Shown: positions 10,613-21,455 of the stretch, one piece after another
How the letters are laid out: each line of letters starts with the position of its first letter
How positions within the stretch are numbered: the first letter of the stretch is position 1
NCBI GenBank assembly: GCA_039090855.1
Contig: CM076995.1
Location: 119,920,270 to 119,984,269, forward strand
Direction: 5' to 3'
DNA from: Macrothele yani
Taxonomy: Eukaryota > Arthropoda > Arachnida > Araneae > Macrothelidae
Length of the DNA stretch: 64,000 nt
The notes under the pieces: model-generated
Databases searched by the model: none
Told to the model about the DNA's origin: nothing
What the model saw: the letters and a program-made list of their open reading frames with translations, nothing else
Program-made: the position numbers and the translations under genes

Positions 10613-13600
10613 AGAGAAAATCCCTCATCTACAGCAACTAGAGGTGAGAAATCAGTACTTATTTTTGTGTTGTTTTGGTGTTAATAAGTGAAACATTAAA
10701 TGTTATATATACCATTTGAGTTTAAAACTGTAAAAAAAACTTTAAATCTGCTGACTTCCTTAATTTTAAGGATAGACTCCACCAATGAGCATTTAAAATG
10801 TTAAAAAAAAAAATGTTATGACATCGAAGATAGCTCCTCATGTGTTTTAGGCTTGATAAAGAATACTTCAGATATTTATTGTGTACAAGTTTTTAATGGA
10901 GATGAGAAATCCAAAGAAGTGGACTGAGAACTGGAAAAAAAATGCTTGAAGTGAAGTGTGTATGTTGATCTCCATGAGCATCTAAAGTTGTTCCTAAATG
11001 TGTAGAAGCTTGATTCACCATAAGCAGACACATGTCTCTAATTTAGGGCCAGTGGTTCCAGAAAAGACAAGACAGGAACAACTTCTTTATGCATTTTACC
11101 ACTTGGTAGGCACATTTTCCATGAATATTCAGATACTGAATAGTTTTCATGACATTTAATGAACATTTCATGACTGAATAGATTTTATTTCATGACATTT
11201 AATAAATAGATTTCTTGACTGAATAGATTTCATGAAATTTAATTGCTAAAACCTGGAAAGAGCGACGTCTTTGTTTATTCACTGACGCCACATGTTTGGA
11301 GGATTTTGACATGTAATGAACAGTGCTTCTCATTTTGAAAATTTGACTGTTTTCTAGCAGTTTCTGAGGAAGAAGTAATCTTTTTGTATGAGAATTTTCC
11401 TGATATTGATGCTGAATCAGTTTTAGCAGGTATAAAATCATATACAAGTTTTGCAAACTTGATCAAATGTAAAACCGATGGGTGCAATGCAAAGTATTCA
11501 TATAATCTGAGCATTGTTTCAGTTAATATATTAATATAGTCTTTAATGGTAGTCTAAGAACTCCCTTCCTACAGCTAGTGTCAAGCAAGCATTTGGCACA
11601 ATGTATTGCCTTTTAATCAAACCAAGAACCCATATTTATCAGTACAAATGCAATTTTTACATTGCACATTTATTAGATTTTAGCGGGAACAGAATTTTGA
11701 AAAAAGTAACTTCGTAGACTGTAAAGAAACACTAGAGGAAACAAATGAGGAAGGGCACTGCACATTAAAACTTTTCTGGACAACAGAATTTTGTTAACAC
11801 CATTCTGTTAAAGAATAACAGTGTTCACAAAAAAAAAAAAAAAAAAAACATTCACAGTTTTTGCCAAGAGAGAAATAGACATAATAGCAAAATGGACAAC
11901 ACTGGGCAAATTAGACCGAAACCTGTTAACAAGGTTTATTGTATTTTCAGTTTTTTTTTTTTTTTTTTTTTTACAAAAAAAAAATAATAATAACACACTA
12001 ACTTTGAAATAATATATTTTCATGTATGCGTGCAAACTTCTTCAAAATTGCATTAAAAAGCTCTAGCCATTTACCTCTCAACAATATTATGACTTTGCAG
12101 AACATTCTGCATTAGAAATTGCAATAATATGCTGTGATTACAGGCTAAGGGGGTAATGTTTCAGGCAGAAGTAACCCAGTGATTTTGTTTTAGGCATTTT
12201 ACTCTCCGCTTTTGTACTTAAATAAACATTTTGAATAATGGAAAAACCTTAACATGTGTAGAAATAATCAAATCAATGAGAATTATTTACCCAATTGCCT
12301 GTGGTTTACTGGTCTTCCATGTAGCAAAATATTTCTTCCACAAATTCCATTTCAAGTGTTTTTTTTATTCATATATATTCTTTAAAAAGATGTTGAGTGT
12401 GCTTAACAGGAAAGTTGACATCCAGTTTGTTTACTTTCAAATGATAATCAAAACCTTCAAATATCATTGGTGACAGTTGATACTATCTACAGCCACAGTC
12501 CTCCCCCTCCATTAGTGGAAGGGAAGTGCAGATGTTAAATAAACACAAAAGGGCACAAAACTTTTATGATTGCTTTTTTGACTAATTTTGTCTCGCTGTA
12601 TCAACAATCTTGCATAATTAGCAATGTTAAGTACAGAGAATCATGATAACATGTTTTGTGAAAAAAAAAAGTTTCTGCATTTTTGTTCTGTAAATTTATG
12701 TGACAACTTCCTGCCCTTTGGCCACTTTCATCCTCTCTGTGCTCTGCCCCTTCATCAGGAAATGCAACAAGGGGCATATATAGATTTTTTTTTAAGGCGT
12801 GCCAATAAAATGAAAAAAAATTAAATCCACCAGGACAAAATAAAAGAATGAGAATAGAAAAAAATAAAACACTTTTTCTAACGTAAATTCAGGATTTTTT
12901 TATTAAATTAAGCATTTTTGTTTCGAATGTAAGGCACATTTAAACACTTTCGGGGGGAGGGGGCATAAATATATACTCCCTTACATTACATAAATGTATA
13001 TAATATAAATACACCCTTACATTACCATGGCTACGATGTAAACAACCCTGATGTTGGCTTTCCAGCTCAGCATACAAGATATATTTTTAGCGAATTTTTT
13101 ATGAATTACAAAAACGTAAAATGTTAATTCCGCTGTCGAAAATATTTATGTACGTAACAAAGCGACGTAAAAGAACAAAATAAAAGCTCTAAGTTTTTAA
13201 TGAGTTTTAAAGTAAAACCCATGGCGTTGGTCTTGTAAAAAAACGTTAAATATCAATTCCGCTATCGGAAATAATTATTTACACAACAAAACGACGTAAA
13301 AGGGCAAAATAAACGTACAACGTTTATTTCCAAGTAGAGCGTCCGTCTTGTACAGGTACGAAGTTAGTAATATACAGTACTTTCCTGAGATATCACTATT
13401 TTAATGGTATTAACAAAACTTGATTGCAGCCATATTTTCAAGCTGCAGGGTATTTTTATACTCTTAGATCGTTTTAAAAACCCTGGAACTAGAGAATAAA
13501 TTTCGTGTTTTAGAAAGAAAAAATTGCTATGCAAAATTCCTTGTGACGTAAGTTATACAATTCTATCATTTCCGGATAACTCTGTAAGGAATAGTTTATG

Positions 13601-13849
13601 TGTATTTATTTATACACACTTTGGCACTGTATTCAATAAAGCAATACAGATTTGCAAATGGCGCCGCACAGAAGCTTTATTTATTTAGTGCTGGCTGAGA
13701 TTTGTGCTAACAAGCATACAGCTCGCTTTGGCCAACAGCCAATTAAAATAATTAGTCCCAAGTTCCCAACAGCCAATACTTAGCACAACATCAGATCGGA
13801 TCGGATTCAGTGATAACCCTGAGGCAGTATAAAACGGAATATCAGTCGT
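10613..13849. other. AT-rich interior of hAT-B, no gene seen
   Basis: More than 3 kb with only short chance ORFs. It contains an A19 run at about 11829 and a T22 run at about 11951 about 100 bp apart, and several imperfect AT repeats. No transposase, RNA gene or host exon could be supported. Confidence 0.5.
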
Positions 13850-13984
13850 ATTGAGATCAGAAGTATCGAAAAATCGAGCCGCTATATTGATCTTTCAATA
13901 CCGATATTTTCGATTCAATATATCGGTCTCAGAAATATCAAAAGATATCGGTATCGATACTTTTGCAAATATCGCCCATCCCTA

Positions 13985-14931
13985 GTATGAAGACTTAACC
14001 GCGTGTGCAAAAAAGCAGATCTGGCCCCGCGCTAATTTGATTGGCCGGGAGTGTATCCATTTCCTTAAGGATGAGGCTAATTTAGCCCACAGACTAGGTT
14101 CACGCTCCTTCTGTGATTGGTCACTGTGATCTCGCAAGCGGGGTCTGGGCGGTTCCTGCTTTGGCACATTAACCAATACCGGTCCCGCTTTAATTCTGAC
14201 TTTTCCAAATTTTTTGTTAAAATTCACGTCCTTAGACGGCATATTGAGCCTGTTTCTCGCCCAAAAACAAACGGTCGTAGTTCACTTATAGACTTGCTTA
14301 TACTGTCGCCAGCGATGTTATTTGTTAATTAATTTGAACTGAATATTTTTGTGTATAGAATTGAGAAGGTGAATCTGAAGGTAAATTTTTGAAGCAACAG
14401 TTCTACGAAAAAACTGGAATGGAAAAAATTGAATGAGGAAGACCATTTGAATTAAACATATACATAATACGATCGGCGGTCGGTTCTGTTTTTGTTAGGC
14501 GAAAAAGACAAACTGGTGATACGATAGTACGCTATTCATCACTAGTTTGCATATTCACGTAATTTGTTTAAAAAATTTGTTTAAAAATGACAATAAATTT
14601 AATTGCCTTCCACAGATTTTGTAAAGCTCCTCAATTTTTTTCTATCCAATTTCTTCGTAATATTTGCCATGCATAATGTTTCTGGGCACCACAATTGCTT
14701 CCATTATCAGAGCTTACCTGATGCAGAAAAATTAGGATTTGAAGCATTTAGCTTCTTTGAAAAATATCTCCTGACGAAATATTCACATTTTTGTTAATTC
14801 ATAATGAGCAAGAATATCGATAAGAAACAAAGTCTTTTATTTAATAAGTTTTTAAAATCAACAATAAATAAGTTTGCACATTGACGAACCCAACCTTAAC
14901 GCCGTGGGTTGACAGAGAAGCTTACCCCGAC
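13985..14931. other. hAT-A interior, promoter-like CCAAT-rich stretch
   Basis: The right flank of hAT-B. Several ATTGG/CCAAT motifs and a locally higher GC content occur at about 14030-14200, reminiscent of a promoter for the transposase relic downstream. No ORF with recognisable similarity. Confidence 0.3.
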
Positions 14932-14965
14932 TACAGTGCCTAGAAGAATTCTTCTAGGCACTGTA
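14932..14965. repeat. 34-bp perfect palindrome flanked by direct repeats
   Basis: TACAGTGCCTAGAAGAA followed immediately by its exact reverse complement, with no loop. The block CCCCGAC directly borders it on both sides (TACCCCGAC ... TACCCCGAC), so the palindrome looks inserted and bounded by a 7-9 bp duplication. The inner 30 bp begins CAGTG and ends CACTG, like hAT termini. Confidence 0.85.
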
Positions 14966-15111
14966 CCCCGACCAAGCTCAAAGGTGGCGGGAGGGTTTTA
15001 AATGTAGCAAAGTTCAGTTAGTTTTTTTTTTTGTTTTTTTTTTTTTCTGTGTGTGTTTCTCTCGGTGATGTGTTGTTCCTTCGTGTCGTGACTTTTTTGC
15101 TTGTCGAGTAC

Positions 15112-15400
15112 AATGAATGGAGTGGATATTTTGTTAAAATCTCCGTTCTTTGCTTTAAATCTGGAAGAAAAGCTTCACTTAAAAAACTCAGTGCTTCTCA
15201 CCCCAAGAATGTTTAGTTTGAACTTCACTTAAAATTAACCAGTGCTCATCAGCCCAAGAATTTGAGTCGAAAAGCTTCACTTAAAAAAACTCGGTGCTTA
15301 TCAGCCCAAGAATTTGAGTTTCCAAGAGTATGAAGTTTACAAATGCTTTGCAGAACTAATTTCAGTTTTAACTAAGATGATTTTCTATGTTAAAAATAAA
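15112..15400 (+). pseudogene. Relic N-terminal exon of hAT-A transposase with triplicated segment
   Basis: Reads MNGVDILLKSPFFALNLEEK and, after a repeat, LGAYQPKNLSF, resembling the N-terminus of ZMYM1-like hAT transposases (the region before the TTF zinc finger). A ~55-bp unit (AAGCTTCACTTAAAAAACTC..GTGCTT..CACCCCAAGAATTTGAG) is present about three times in tandem at 15172-15322, with frame breaks. A possible second relic (LGPAPTGPSNITTQAKRRRF) lies at 7240-7329. The family call is tentative. Confidence 0.45.
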
Positions 15401-16918
15401 TAAATAAATGAGAAAACATGTAAGTATAATTTGCACATGAGTACATATATGTTTTTAGGTTTCACAAGTTCTTTTAAAAAAAAAAGGTTAAACCTTTCAA
15501 ATAATGCAAATGGTAGTATGGTACTCATTCTACTATATATGGGACGAAATTCATGAAACGTTCCCTCCCTGCATATATTTGGAGTTATTATTTTTTCACT
15601 ACATTTTTTTATCCTGTGAATACTGTGATTATTCCTCAATTGAGAAATCTGAAGAAACACAAAGCTCAACTAACATAAATTAACGCTCATATGTTTTAAG
15701 GTAAAAATTTTATTTAAGGGGTTTTAACATTTTTCTGTTAATAGTTATGCATTCTATTCTGAGGAAATTTTTTTCGTGTGCAATACAATAGTTGACACAT
15801 TCCTACCTTATTTGGGCATTATTGTGAGTCAAGGGGATAAACAGAGGCAGAGTAAAGGAATCTTGGGGGTGGGGGTGGGGTCTGAATAGTTGGCTTAATA
15901 ATGACAGGTTTTTTTTATTTCATTGTTTGACTTCGGCTACTGGCCCCACCTGTTTCAGTTGCCACGAGCCGCCACTGCTTATAGGTAGATAAGAAAAAAA
16001 GTTTATATCAATATAGGTCCGAAAATGCTTGGTTTCCAAGTTATGAAAGTCTGTCTATGACAGTTAACTGTTCACATTACCTGACTCAGGTCTGTCTTGG
16101 TTTCCCAGCTATTCACCGGTATGTTCTATCTCCCGCAGGTGAATTCCTTCATTACAAGGTACTGACATAATCTGGTGGTTTTCGTTTCCGACCATGTACT
16201 CAAATCAGGAGCAAGCGGATATGCACTTTATGTACGGTTTGGCAGATGGCAGTGCTTTGGAGACTAGTCGTTTGTATCACGAAAGGTTCCCATGGACGAA
16301 GATGTCCAGACAGGAAAACGTTTGAAAGTATTCATCGCCGCCTTTGTGAACATGGGACCTTTACATCTCGTGCTGCCGACAGAGGACGACCAAGATCTAA
16401 AACTCCTGAAGTAGAGGTGGAGATTTTGGATATTGTTCATGCGATTCCTTGAATCAGCACACGCAGCTTAGCAATGCAACTGCCTGTTCATCGTTCGACT
16501 ATTTGGAGAGTGTTGCGAGAACAACACCTGTATCTATACCATCTGCAACGGGTACAGCTCTTGTCACCAGCAGATTACCCTGCGCGAGTAATGTTGTGCC
16601 GGTGGTTCTTGCAGCAGTGTGGTATGTACAACTCCTAACTTTCCTGCCTTAGTGATATTCACCGATGAAGCCCAGTTCACACGCGACAGAATCCTAAACT
16701 TTCACAATGAGCATGTATGGGCCGAGGAAAACCCACATGCAATTCTTGCATCACGTCACCAACAGCGATTCAGCCTAAACATCTGGGCGGGTGTTTTTGG
16801 TGATAAGTTATTTGGGACCCATGTAATTCCCAAACTCACGGGGCAAGCATACCACAAATTAAGAAGATGGTAGTGTAGAACACGCTAAGTTACGTATAAA
16901 TGTTTTAAGGCAAATATA

Positions 16919-18136
16919 CACTATCTACCAACAAGTAATTGGACACCCCTTCAATCGATAATATATGCGGTCCTGATACACGTCACGGCCGCCACCGTTA
17001 AATATCGTGTATGAAACAACAACGCAACCACTCGCATGCAAGATGCCACGCAGTTCAGAGCTCTCTGATTTCGAGAAAGGTCTAATCGTCGGGTATCACA
17101 GAAATGGCCGATCCATACGTGACATATCCAGCGAGTTGAAGTACCCAAAATCGACAGTGGCCTACATGATTGGCAAGTGGAAGATGAGAGGTGACTGTCG
17201 AAATGTGCCCCGACCCGGCAGACCAACAAAACTGGGAGTTAGAGACCGACGGGTGCTGGCCGGAGAAATTCGGAAGACCTGCACCAAATCGATGGGCCAC
17301 ATCCGCGAGGAGTTTCAACAGGCATCAGGGAGTGTTCTTTCGATGAATACCATCCGTAAGGAAGCCCATCTGCTCGGTTATCATGGACGTGCTGCCGCCC
17401 ACAAGCCTTTGATCACCAAGTCCAATAGCGCTGCTCGGCTAACGTGGTGCACAGTACGTCGACAGTGGACCGTTGAACAGTGGAAACAGGTTCTCTGGAG
17501 CGACGAATCAAGGTTCACCCTCTACCATTGGATGGCAGGGTCTGGGTTTGGCGTCTGCCTGGAGAATGCCTCCTGCCGGAATGTATTGTGCCAACTGTGA
17601 AGTTCGGCGGCGGTGGAATTATGCTATGGGGGTGTTTCTCCTGGTATGGCATGGGACCCTTAGTCACAATTCCTGGTAGACTCAACGCCGAGACCTACTG
17701 CACCATTTTGGATGACCATGTGTTTCCTACGTTGTGGCAGTTTTACGGGGTGAACCCATGTTACTTTCAGGATGACAATGCCACCTGTAATGTTGCGAGG
17801 TCCACCATGGCTTGGTATGGTGACAATGGGGTTAATCGAATGGACTGGCCTGCGCAGAGCCCAGATCTTAACCTTATCGAGCACCTCTGGGACGAGTTGG
17901 TGCGTCAACTGAAGGGGTGCCCCCACCGTCCGAAATCGGTGAAGGAACTGACCTGTCTTCTCCAAGCCGAGTGGAAGAAAATACGGCTAGCCGTCGTACA
18001 ACGCCTGGTTGAGAGTATGTCCTGGAGTGTCGCAGCTGTAATCGCCACTCGTGGAGGCTCCACCAACTATTGAAGGTAAATAAACTTCGTTTTCCTTTGC
18101 TATCACAGGTGTCCAATTACTTGTTGGTAGATAGTG
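16919..18136 (+). mobile_element. Tc1-like transposon Tc1-B
   Basis: Ends are CACTATCTACCAACAAGTAA (16919) and its reverse complement ending at 18136 (about 29-bp TIR), with TA duplication at 16917-16918 and 18137-18138. The Penelope sequence on both sides joins exactly to match its other arm once the Tc1 and one TA are removed. Length 1218 bp, typical of Tc1. Confidence 0.95.
17043..18073 (+). pseudogene. Tc1 transposase with one frameshift
   Basis: Begins MPRSSELSDFEKGLIVGYHR, with paired-type HTH regions (SIRDISSELKYPKSTVAYMI; GRPTKL linker), then the DDE core: [13 protein letters not shown] (Asp), [17 protein letters not shown] (Asp) and [19 protein letters not shown] (Glu), spacing consistent with DD34E. 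The first frame runs to about 17530 and the second frame covers 17480-18073, so a single indel near 17520-17540 breaks an otherwise complete gene. It catalyses cut-and-paste into TA. Recent, since the rest of the ORF is open. Confidence 0.88.
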
Positions 18137-18138
18137 TA

Positions 18139-18166
18139 TTTCAGCCATTACTATGGCTTTCATCAG
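18139..18166 (-). ncRNA. Hammerhead-ribozyme-like core in PLE1 left arm
   Basis: On the minus strand: CTGATGA (18166-18160), a 6-bp stem AGCCAT/ATGGCT closed by AGTA, then GAAA (18142-18139). These are the conserved core strands and stem II of a type I hammerhead. Penelope elements are known to carry minimal hammerheads in their pseudo-LTRs. The Tc1-B insertion begins two bases after the GAAA and separates it from the rest of the fold. The cleavage triplet and stems I/III were not established. Confidence 0.5.
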
Positions 18167-18657
18167 TGCGACTATGATTGGTTTCGTTTCCAGATTGGAA
18201 AAGTAAGTTTTGTAACGGTAACTCCGGGTGACGTGATGCAATGAGGGATTTCCAGATATATGGAACGAAAATAGGAAGCTCAAAGTTGCAATTTTTGGAA
18301 AATAAAATTTCGAAACTTTCTCTAAACCTCAGAGCATACCGATTTTGGAAGGGAGCCAACTTTTTTGTATCGGACCAAAGTAGAATAGCAGAAGTGTTAG
18401 CCATGGTAAATAGAGACAAGGAAGAGGAAGGTTTCCCAAATTTCACATCAGATTTGTGTTCCTAAAATCTTGAAAGAATTTTCCGAAATGAACTTCCAAT
18501 GTACGCGGTTAATCCAACGTTAGTCTTGACCGGAATTTTATACACTCGAGGCGAAGAAAGCGGAGGTCTTGGGTCTCTGTCATTACAGAGGATAACAGAA
18601 ATTGAAGGAGAAGAACGAATGGCAAGTCTATATCCTTCTCTTTTGAAGATACTGATG

Positions 18658-18874
18658 CCGGTGGCGCAGTGGTCTAAGGCGCTGGCCTCTGATCAGTCGT
18701 CCGTCTGGGGTCCGGGTTCGAATCCCGGTGAGGCATGGATGTTGTGTTTGTCTTACGGCACTGGCTCTCTCCCTTCCCTGGAACCAGTGACCCTAAATTA
18801 GGGACGGGCGACTGCTTATAGCCCATTGAGTTGCTCGCGGTGGTCGTTAAACCTCCAATAAAAAAAAAAAAAAA
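18658..18874 (+). repeat. tRNA-derived SINE, copy S1
   Basis: tRNA-like head with box A (TGGCGCAGTGGTCTAAGG) and box B (GGGTTCGAATCCCGG), unrelated body (CTGGCTCTCTCCCTTCCCTG, CCCTAAATTAGGGACGGGC), ending TTAAACCTCCAAT plus an A-tail. An 11-bp TSD AGATACTGATG lies at 18647-18657 and 18875-18885. Inserted into the left arm of PLE1, so younger than it. Confidence 0.95.
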
Positions 18875-18902
18875 AGATACTGATGAGCTTGTAGGCAGAA
18901 AA

Positions 18903-19690
18903 AAAAAGATCTATTGCAACTCAGAAATTTAATCACTGAAAAATTCTTGTCCATTAGATTCACTATTAATGAAGAAATTGATGGCAAGATAAATTCCTTG
19001 GATGTCAGCATCTCAAAATGTAACAGTCTTCTATCCACTTCGGTCTACTGAAAACCAGTTTCTACCAATAGCATCATTCCTTTCAATTCTCATACCTTCC
19101 ACCAATATAAACTGTCAGCCCTCAAGTCTCTCATCCATCCAGCAGCTCATTTGGTTTGTAACACTGAAGTTAATCTAAACATTGAATTAGCAAACATCCG
19201 CTTGATCGCTACTCAACATGGCTTTCTCCCTCTCCTGATTTCTAAATTAATTCAAAATGCTAAGAAAAAAACCAGTAGTTCCTCTTCAAGCTGTTTCACC
19301 AAAAAAGGAACTAATGTTTGCTGGCTCAATCCCTTACCACAAACTTTCTGCCTACAAGTTCATCAGTATCTTCAAAAGAGAAGGATATAGACTTGCCATT
19401 CGTTCTTCTTCTTCAATTTCTGTTATCCTCCGTAATGACAGACACCCAAGACCTCCGCTTTCTTCGCCTGGAGTGTATAAAATTCCGGTCAAGACTAACA
19501 TTAGATTAACCGCGTACATTGGAAGTTCATTCCGGAAAATTCTCTCAAGACTTCAGGAACACAAATCTGATGTGAAATTTGGGAAACCTTCCTCTTCCTT
19601 GTCTCTACTTACCATGGCTGACTGCTATTCCAATTTGGTCCGATACAAAAAAGTTGGCTCCCTTCCAAAATCGGTATGCTCTGAGGTTTA
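18903..19690 (+). pseudogene. PLE1 reverse-transcriptase thumb and GIY-YIG endonuclease
   Basis: Plus-strand reading gives the Penelope RT 3' region (NEEIDGKINSLDVSISK, SIIPFNSHTFHQYKLSALKS, LIATQHGFLPLLISKLI), then SAYKFISIFKREGYRLA and GVYKIPVKTNIRL..YIGSS..LQEHKSDVKFGK, the GIY-YIG nuclease signature with the conserved Arg/Glu-His-Lys region. Stops and frame changes occur (for example at about 19052). The RT catalytic palm is absent, so this is a 5'-truncated copy. Confidence 0.75.
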
Positions 19691-19846
19691 GAGAAAGTTT
19701 GAAAATTTTATTTTCCAAAAATTTCAACTCTGAGCTCCCCACTTTCATTCCATACATCTGGAAATTCCTCATTGCATCACGTCACCTGGAGTTACCGTAA
19801 CAAAACTAACCTTTCCAATCTGGCAACGAATCCAATCGTAGTCGCA

Positions 19847-19874
19847 CTGATGGAGGCCATAGCAATGGCTGAAA
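19847..19874 (+). ncRNA. Hammerhead-like core in PLE1 right arm
   Basis: The same motif as in the left arm but in plus orientation: CTGATGG (one mismatch to the core CTGATGA), stem GCCAT/ATGGC closed by AGCA, then GAAA at 19871-19874. The mutated core suggests this copy would be inactive. Confidence 0.45.
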
Positions 19875-20559
19875 TATATTTGCCTTAAAACTTTTATAGG
19901 TAACTTAGCGTGTTCTACACTACCATCTTCTTAATTTGTTTGTTAGTTATGTGCATTGCCTACCACTCTTTTATGGGCATACCACACCTTTCTGGAAAAC
20001 AACATGCTCGATTTCTTGGACGACACGCCACTAATCATTCATCAACAAGCACATTTTATGCACGATGGCCCACATAGCTCGCAATTACTTGAATTGAAAG
20101 TTTTCTAATCGGTGGATAGGTAGAGATGGACCAACTGCCTGGCCTGCACACTTACCAGATTTAAAACCTCTAGATTTCTTCTTGCCATTTAAAATCGTTG
20201 ATGTATTCGACTCCAGTAGCAGATGTGGTAACTCTCCATAATCGAATTGTGGCAGGTTGTGAAACAATAAGATACATGCCAGGAATTTGGCATCGTGTTC
20301 GCTGGTCCAGGACACATTGATGTGAAGCTTGTATTGAGGCAGAAGGTGGACATTTTGAACAGTTACTATAAAGTAATGTGAACAGCAAAGTGTCATACAT
20401 AGACCTTCATAACTCGGAAATCAAGCATTTCCGGACCTATGTTGATATAAACTTTTTTCTTATCTACCTACGAGGAACTCATTCCTGCAGTTTTGCCGTG
20501 TACTTTTGAGACACCCTGTATATATATATATTATAGCTAATCTCAACATTAAATACATG

Positions 20560-21455
20560 TATACTAACATAAATACAGATCGTCTTTTGGAGTTCCTCGC
20601 AGATTTGGCTGACAAAACAGTCTTTTTAGCCACAGCAAAGAACTTTCAAGACCTTATGAAATACTGATTTTTTTCTTCATAAAACAACTATTTTCAATTT
20701 GGTAGTAAATTCTACTAACATCTGGATTAGCCATGGGCTCACCGGTAGCACCTTTTCTTGCAAACTACTATGCAGGAGAACTAGAGAAAATGTATGTATT
20801 ACATACACCTTCAATCTTTGTACAAGATATATATGGATGTTGATATTTTCAGTTTAGACAACAAAAATATATTTCTTCCATATGACATCCTAGACTGGTT
20901 CAACTCCCTGGATGCTAATGTGTAATTCACCCTTGAATTGCAAAAAGATAATCAGTTCAATTTTTTGGACTTGTCATTATAGCAAAGAAGGAAAATAGAA
21001 GCATGTTTATATAAGAAATCTACCAACAGTAATAAAATGTTAGACTATCAGTCAAATCATTCTCTAATTACATAAAAACAAATGTCACTCAATATTTTGA
21101 AAAAGTAAATGTTCTAAGTTCATCAGATTTTTTTAAAAATGCTCAAAAGGAGGAATTAAATAGTTTTGGAAGATAATAGTTACCTTTCTCTACTAGCAAA
21201 CAAAATTCTCAGTAAAGAAGAATCTGAAGTCAAAAACTAAGTTTCAGTTAACTAGAAAAATTACTTGCCATAAAGGACTGTTTGAAAAACTTCAAGGATT
21301 AGTGAGAAGTTTCTAGTCAGACTGGCTCCAGGAGTACAAAATAAAATCAGTAACTATCTTCCATAATTAAAGAAAAAAACATCATTTTACAGGAAGATGT
21401 GGTATATAACATAAAAGTGAGTGTGGTCTCAGCTATGTGGGAGAATCAGGCAACC
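20560..21455 (+). mobile_element. Second Penelope-like element fragment, PLE2
   Basis: Degraded RT of a different Penelope family. The block MGSPVAPFLANYYAGELEKM (about 20731-20790) is the RT motif following the catalytic region; further on come FPYDILDWFNSLD, NQFNFLDL and YKKSTNSNKMLDY, typical of the palm/thumb of these elements. It ends with CGLSYVGESG at about 21424-21450, the start of a GIY-YIG domain, where a mariner sequence begins abruptly. Many stops. Confidence 0.75.

Larger units (their letters stand above)
7334..13984. mobile_element. hAT-B (TAGGGATGGGCGATAT ends), 6.65 kb
   Basis: Terminal inverted repeat TAGGGATGGGCGATATTT at 7334 and its reverse complement ending at 13984, followed inward on both sides by ATCGATAT-rich subterminal sequence (7334-7510 and 13850-13984). 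The flanking 8-mers GTAGGACG and GTATGAAG match at 6 of 8 positions, a decayed hAT-type TSD. No transposase was recognised inside; the interior is AT-rich and carries LINE fragments. It is probably a non-autonomous element enlarged by later insertions. Confidence 0.75.
7035..15977. mobile_element. hAT-A DNA transposon with perfect 8-bp TSD
   Basis: An exact 8-bp direct repeat CTTATAGG flanks it (7027-7034 and 15978-15985), the hAT-superfamily TSD length. The ends are CAGGAGTGGTTCATTA (left) and, on the reverse strand, CAGTGGCGGCTCGTGGCA (right), a typical hAT terminus. The duplication falls inside the terminal repeat of the DUF4817 transposon, which becomes continuous when hAT-A plus one TSD copy is removed. 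The net element is about 2.3 kb after subtracting hAT-B. Only relics of a ZMYM1-like transposase are visible. Confidence 0.85.
16856..19976 (+). mobile_element. Penelope-like element PLE1 with ~600-bp inverted arms
   Basis: A 9-bp TSD GCATACCAC lies at 16847-16855 and 19977-19985. The left arm (16856-18902, less a Tc1 and a SINE) is the reverse complement of the right arm (about 19335-19941); similarity is high over roughly 600 bp. The right arm encodes a GIY-YIG endonuclease in plus orientation and the centre encodes the RT thumb; the left arm is the same 3' region inverted. Inverted terminal repeats (pseudo-LTRs) and 5' truncation are known features of Penelope elements. Confidence 0.85.
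16194..20380 (+). pseudogene. DUF4817-type DDE transposase, broken
   Basis: Starts at ATG 16194 (MYSNQEQADMHFMYG), followed by a helix-turn-helix region (TFESIHRRLCEHGTF, RPRSKTPEVEVEI), then the catalytic core (FTDEAQFTRDRILNFHNEHVW, RHQQRFSLNIWAGV) up to 16855. After the Penelope element it resumes at 19986 with FMHDGPHSSQL and WTNCLACTLT..., the degraded second Asp and final Glu regions. Several frameshifts and stops are present. It would cut and paste DNA bounded by the 6983/20518 repeats. Family: DUF4817 plus DDE of the IS630/Tc1/mariner superfamily, known mainly from arthropod genomes. Confidence 0.8.
6983..20518 (+). mobile_element. DUF4817/IS630-type DNA transposon, split by nested insertions
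   Basis: The left end CAGGGTGTCTCAAAA..ACACAGCAAAACTGCAGGAATGAG (6983 on) and the right end (20518, reading in reverse) are near-identical inverted repeats. The similarity continues through the GTAGATAAGAAAAAA segment, which on the left side is displaced to 15982 by an 8.9-kb insertion. Both ends sit in (TA)n. Removing the hAT (7035-15977) and Penelope element (16856-19976) leaves roughly 1.5 kb, a normal size for an IS630/Tc1/mariner-superfamily element. It is the outermost and oldest layer of nest 1. Confidence 0.85.

Noticed and set aside
11808..12035. Phe/Lys homopolymer ORFs on both strands
   Set aside because: Produced by the A19 and T22 runs only.
18658..18745. Functional tRNA gene at the SINE head
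   Set aside because: The same head is followed by the same body and A-tail in all copies and each is flanked by TSDs; it is a SINE promoter region.
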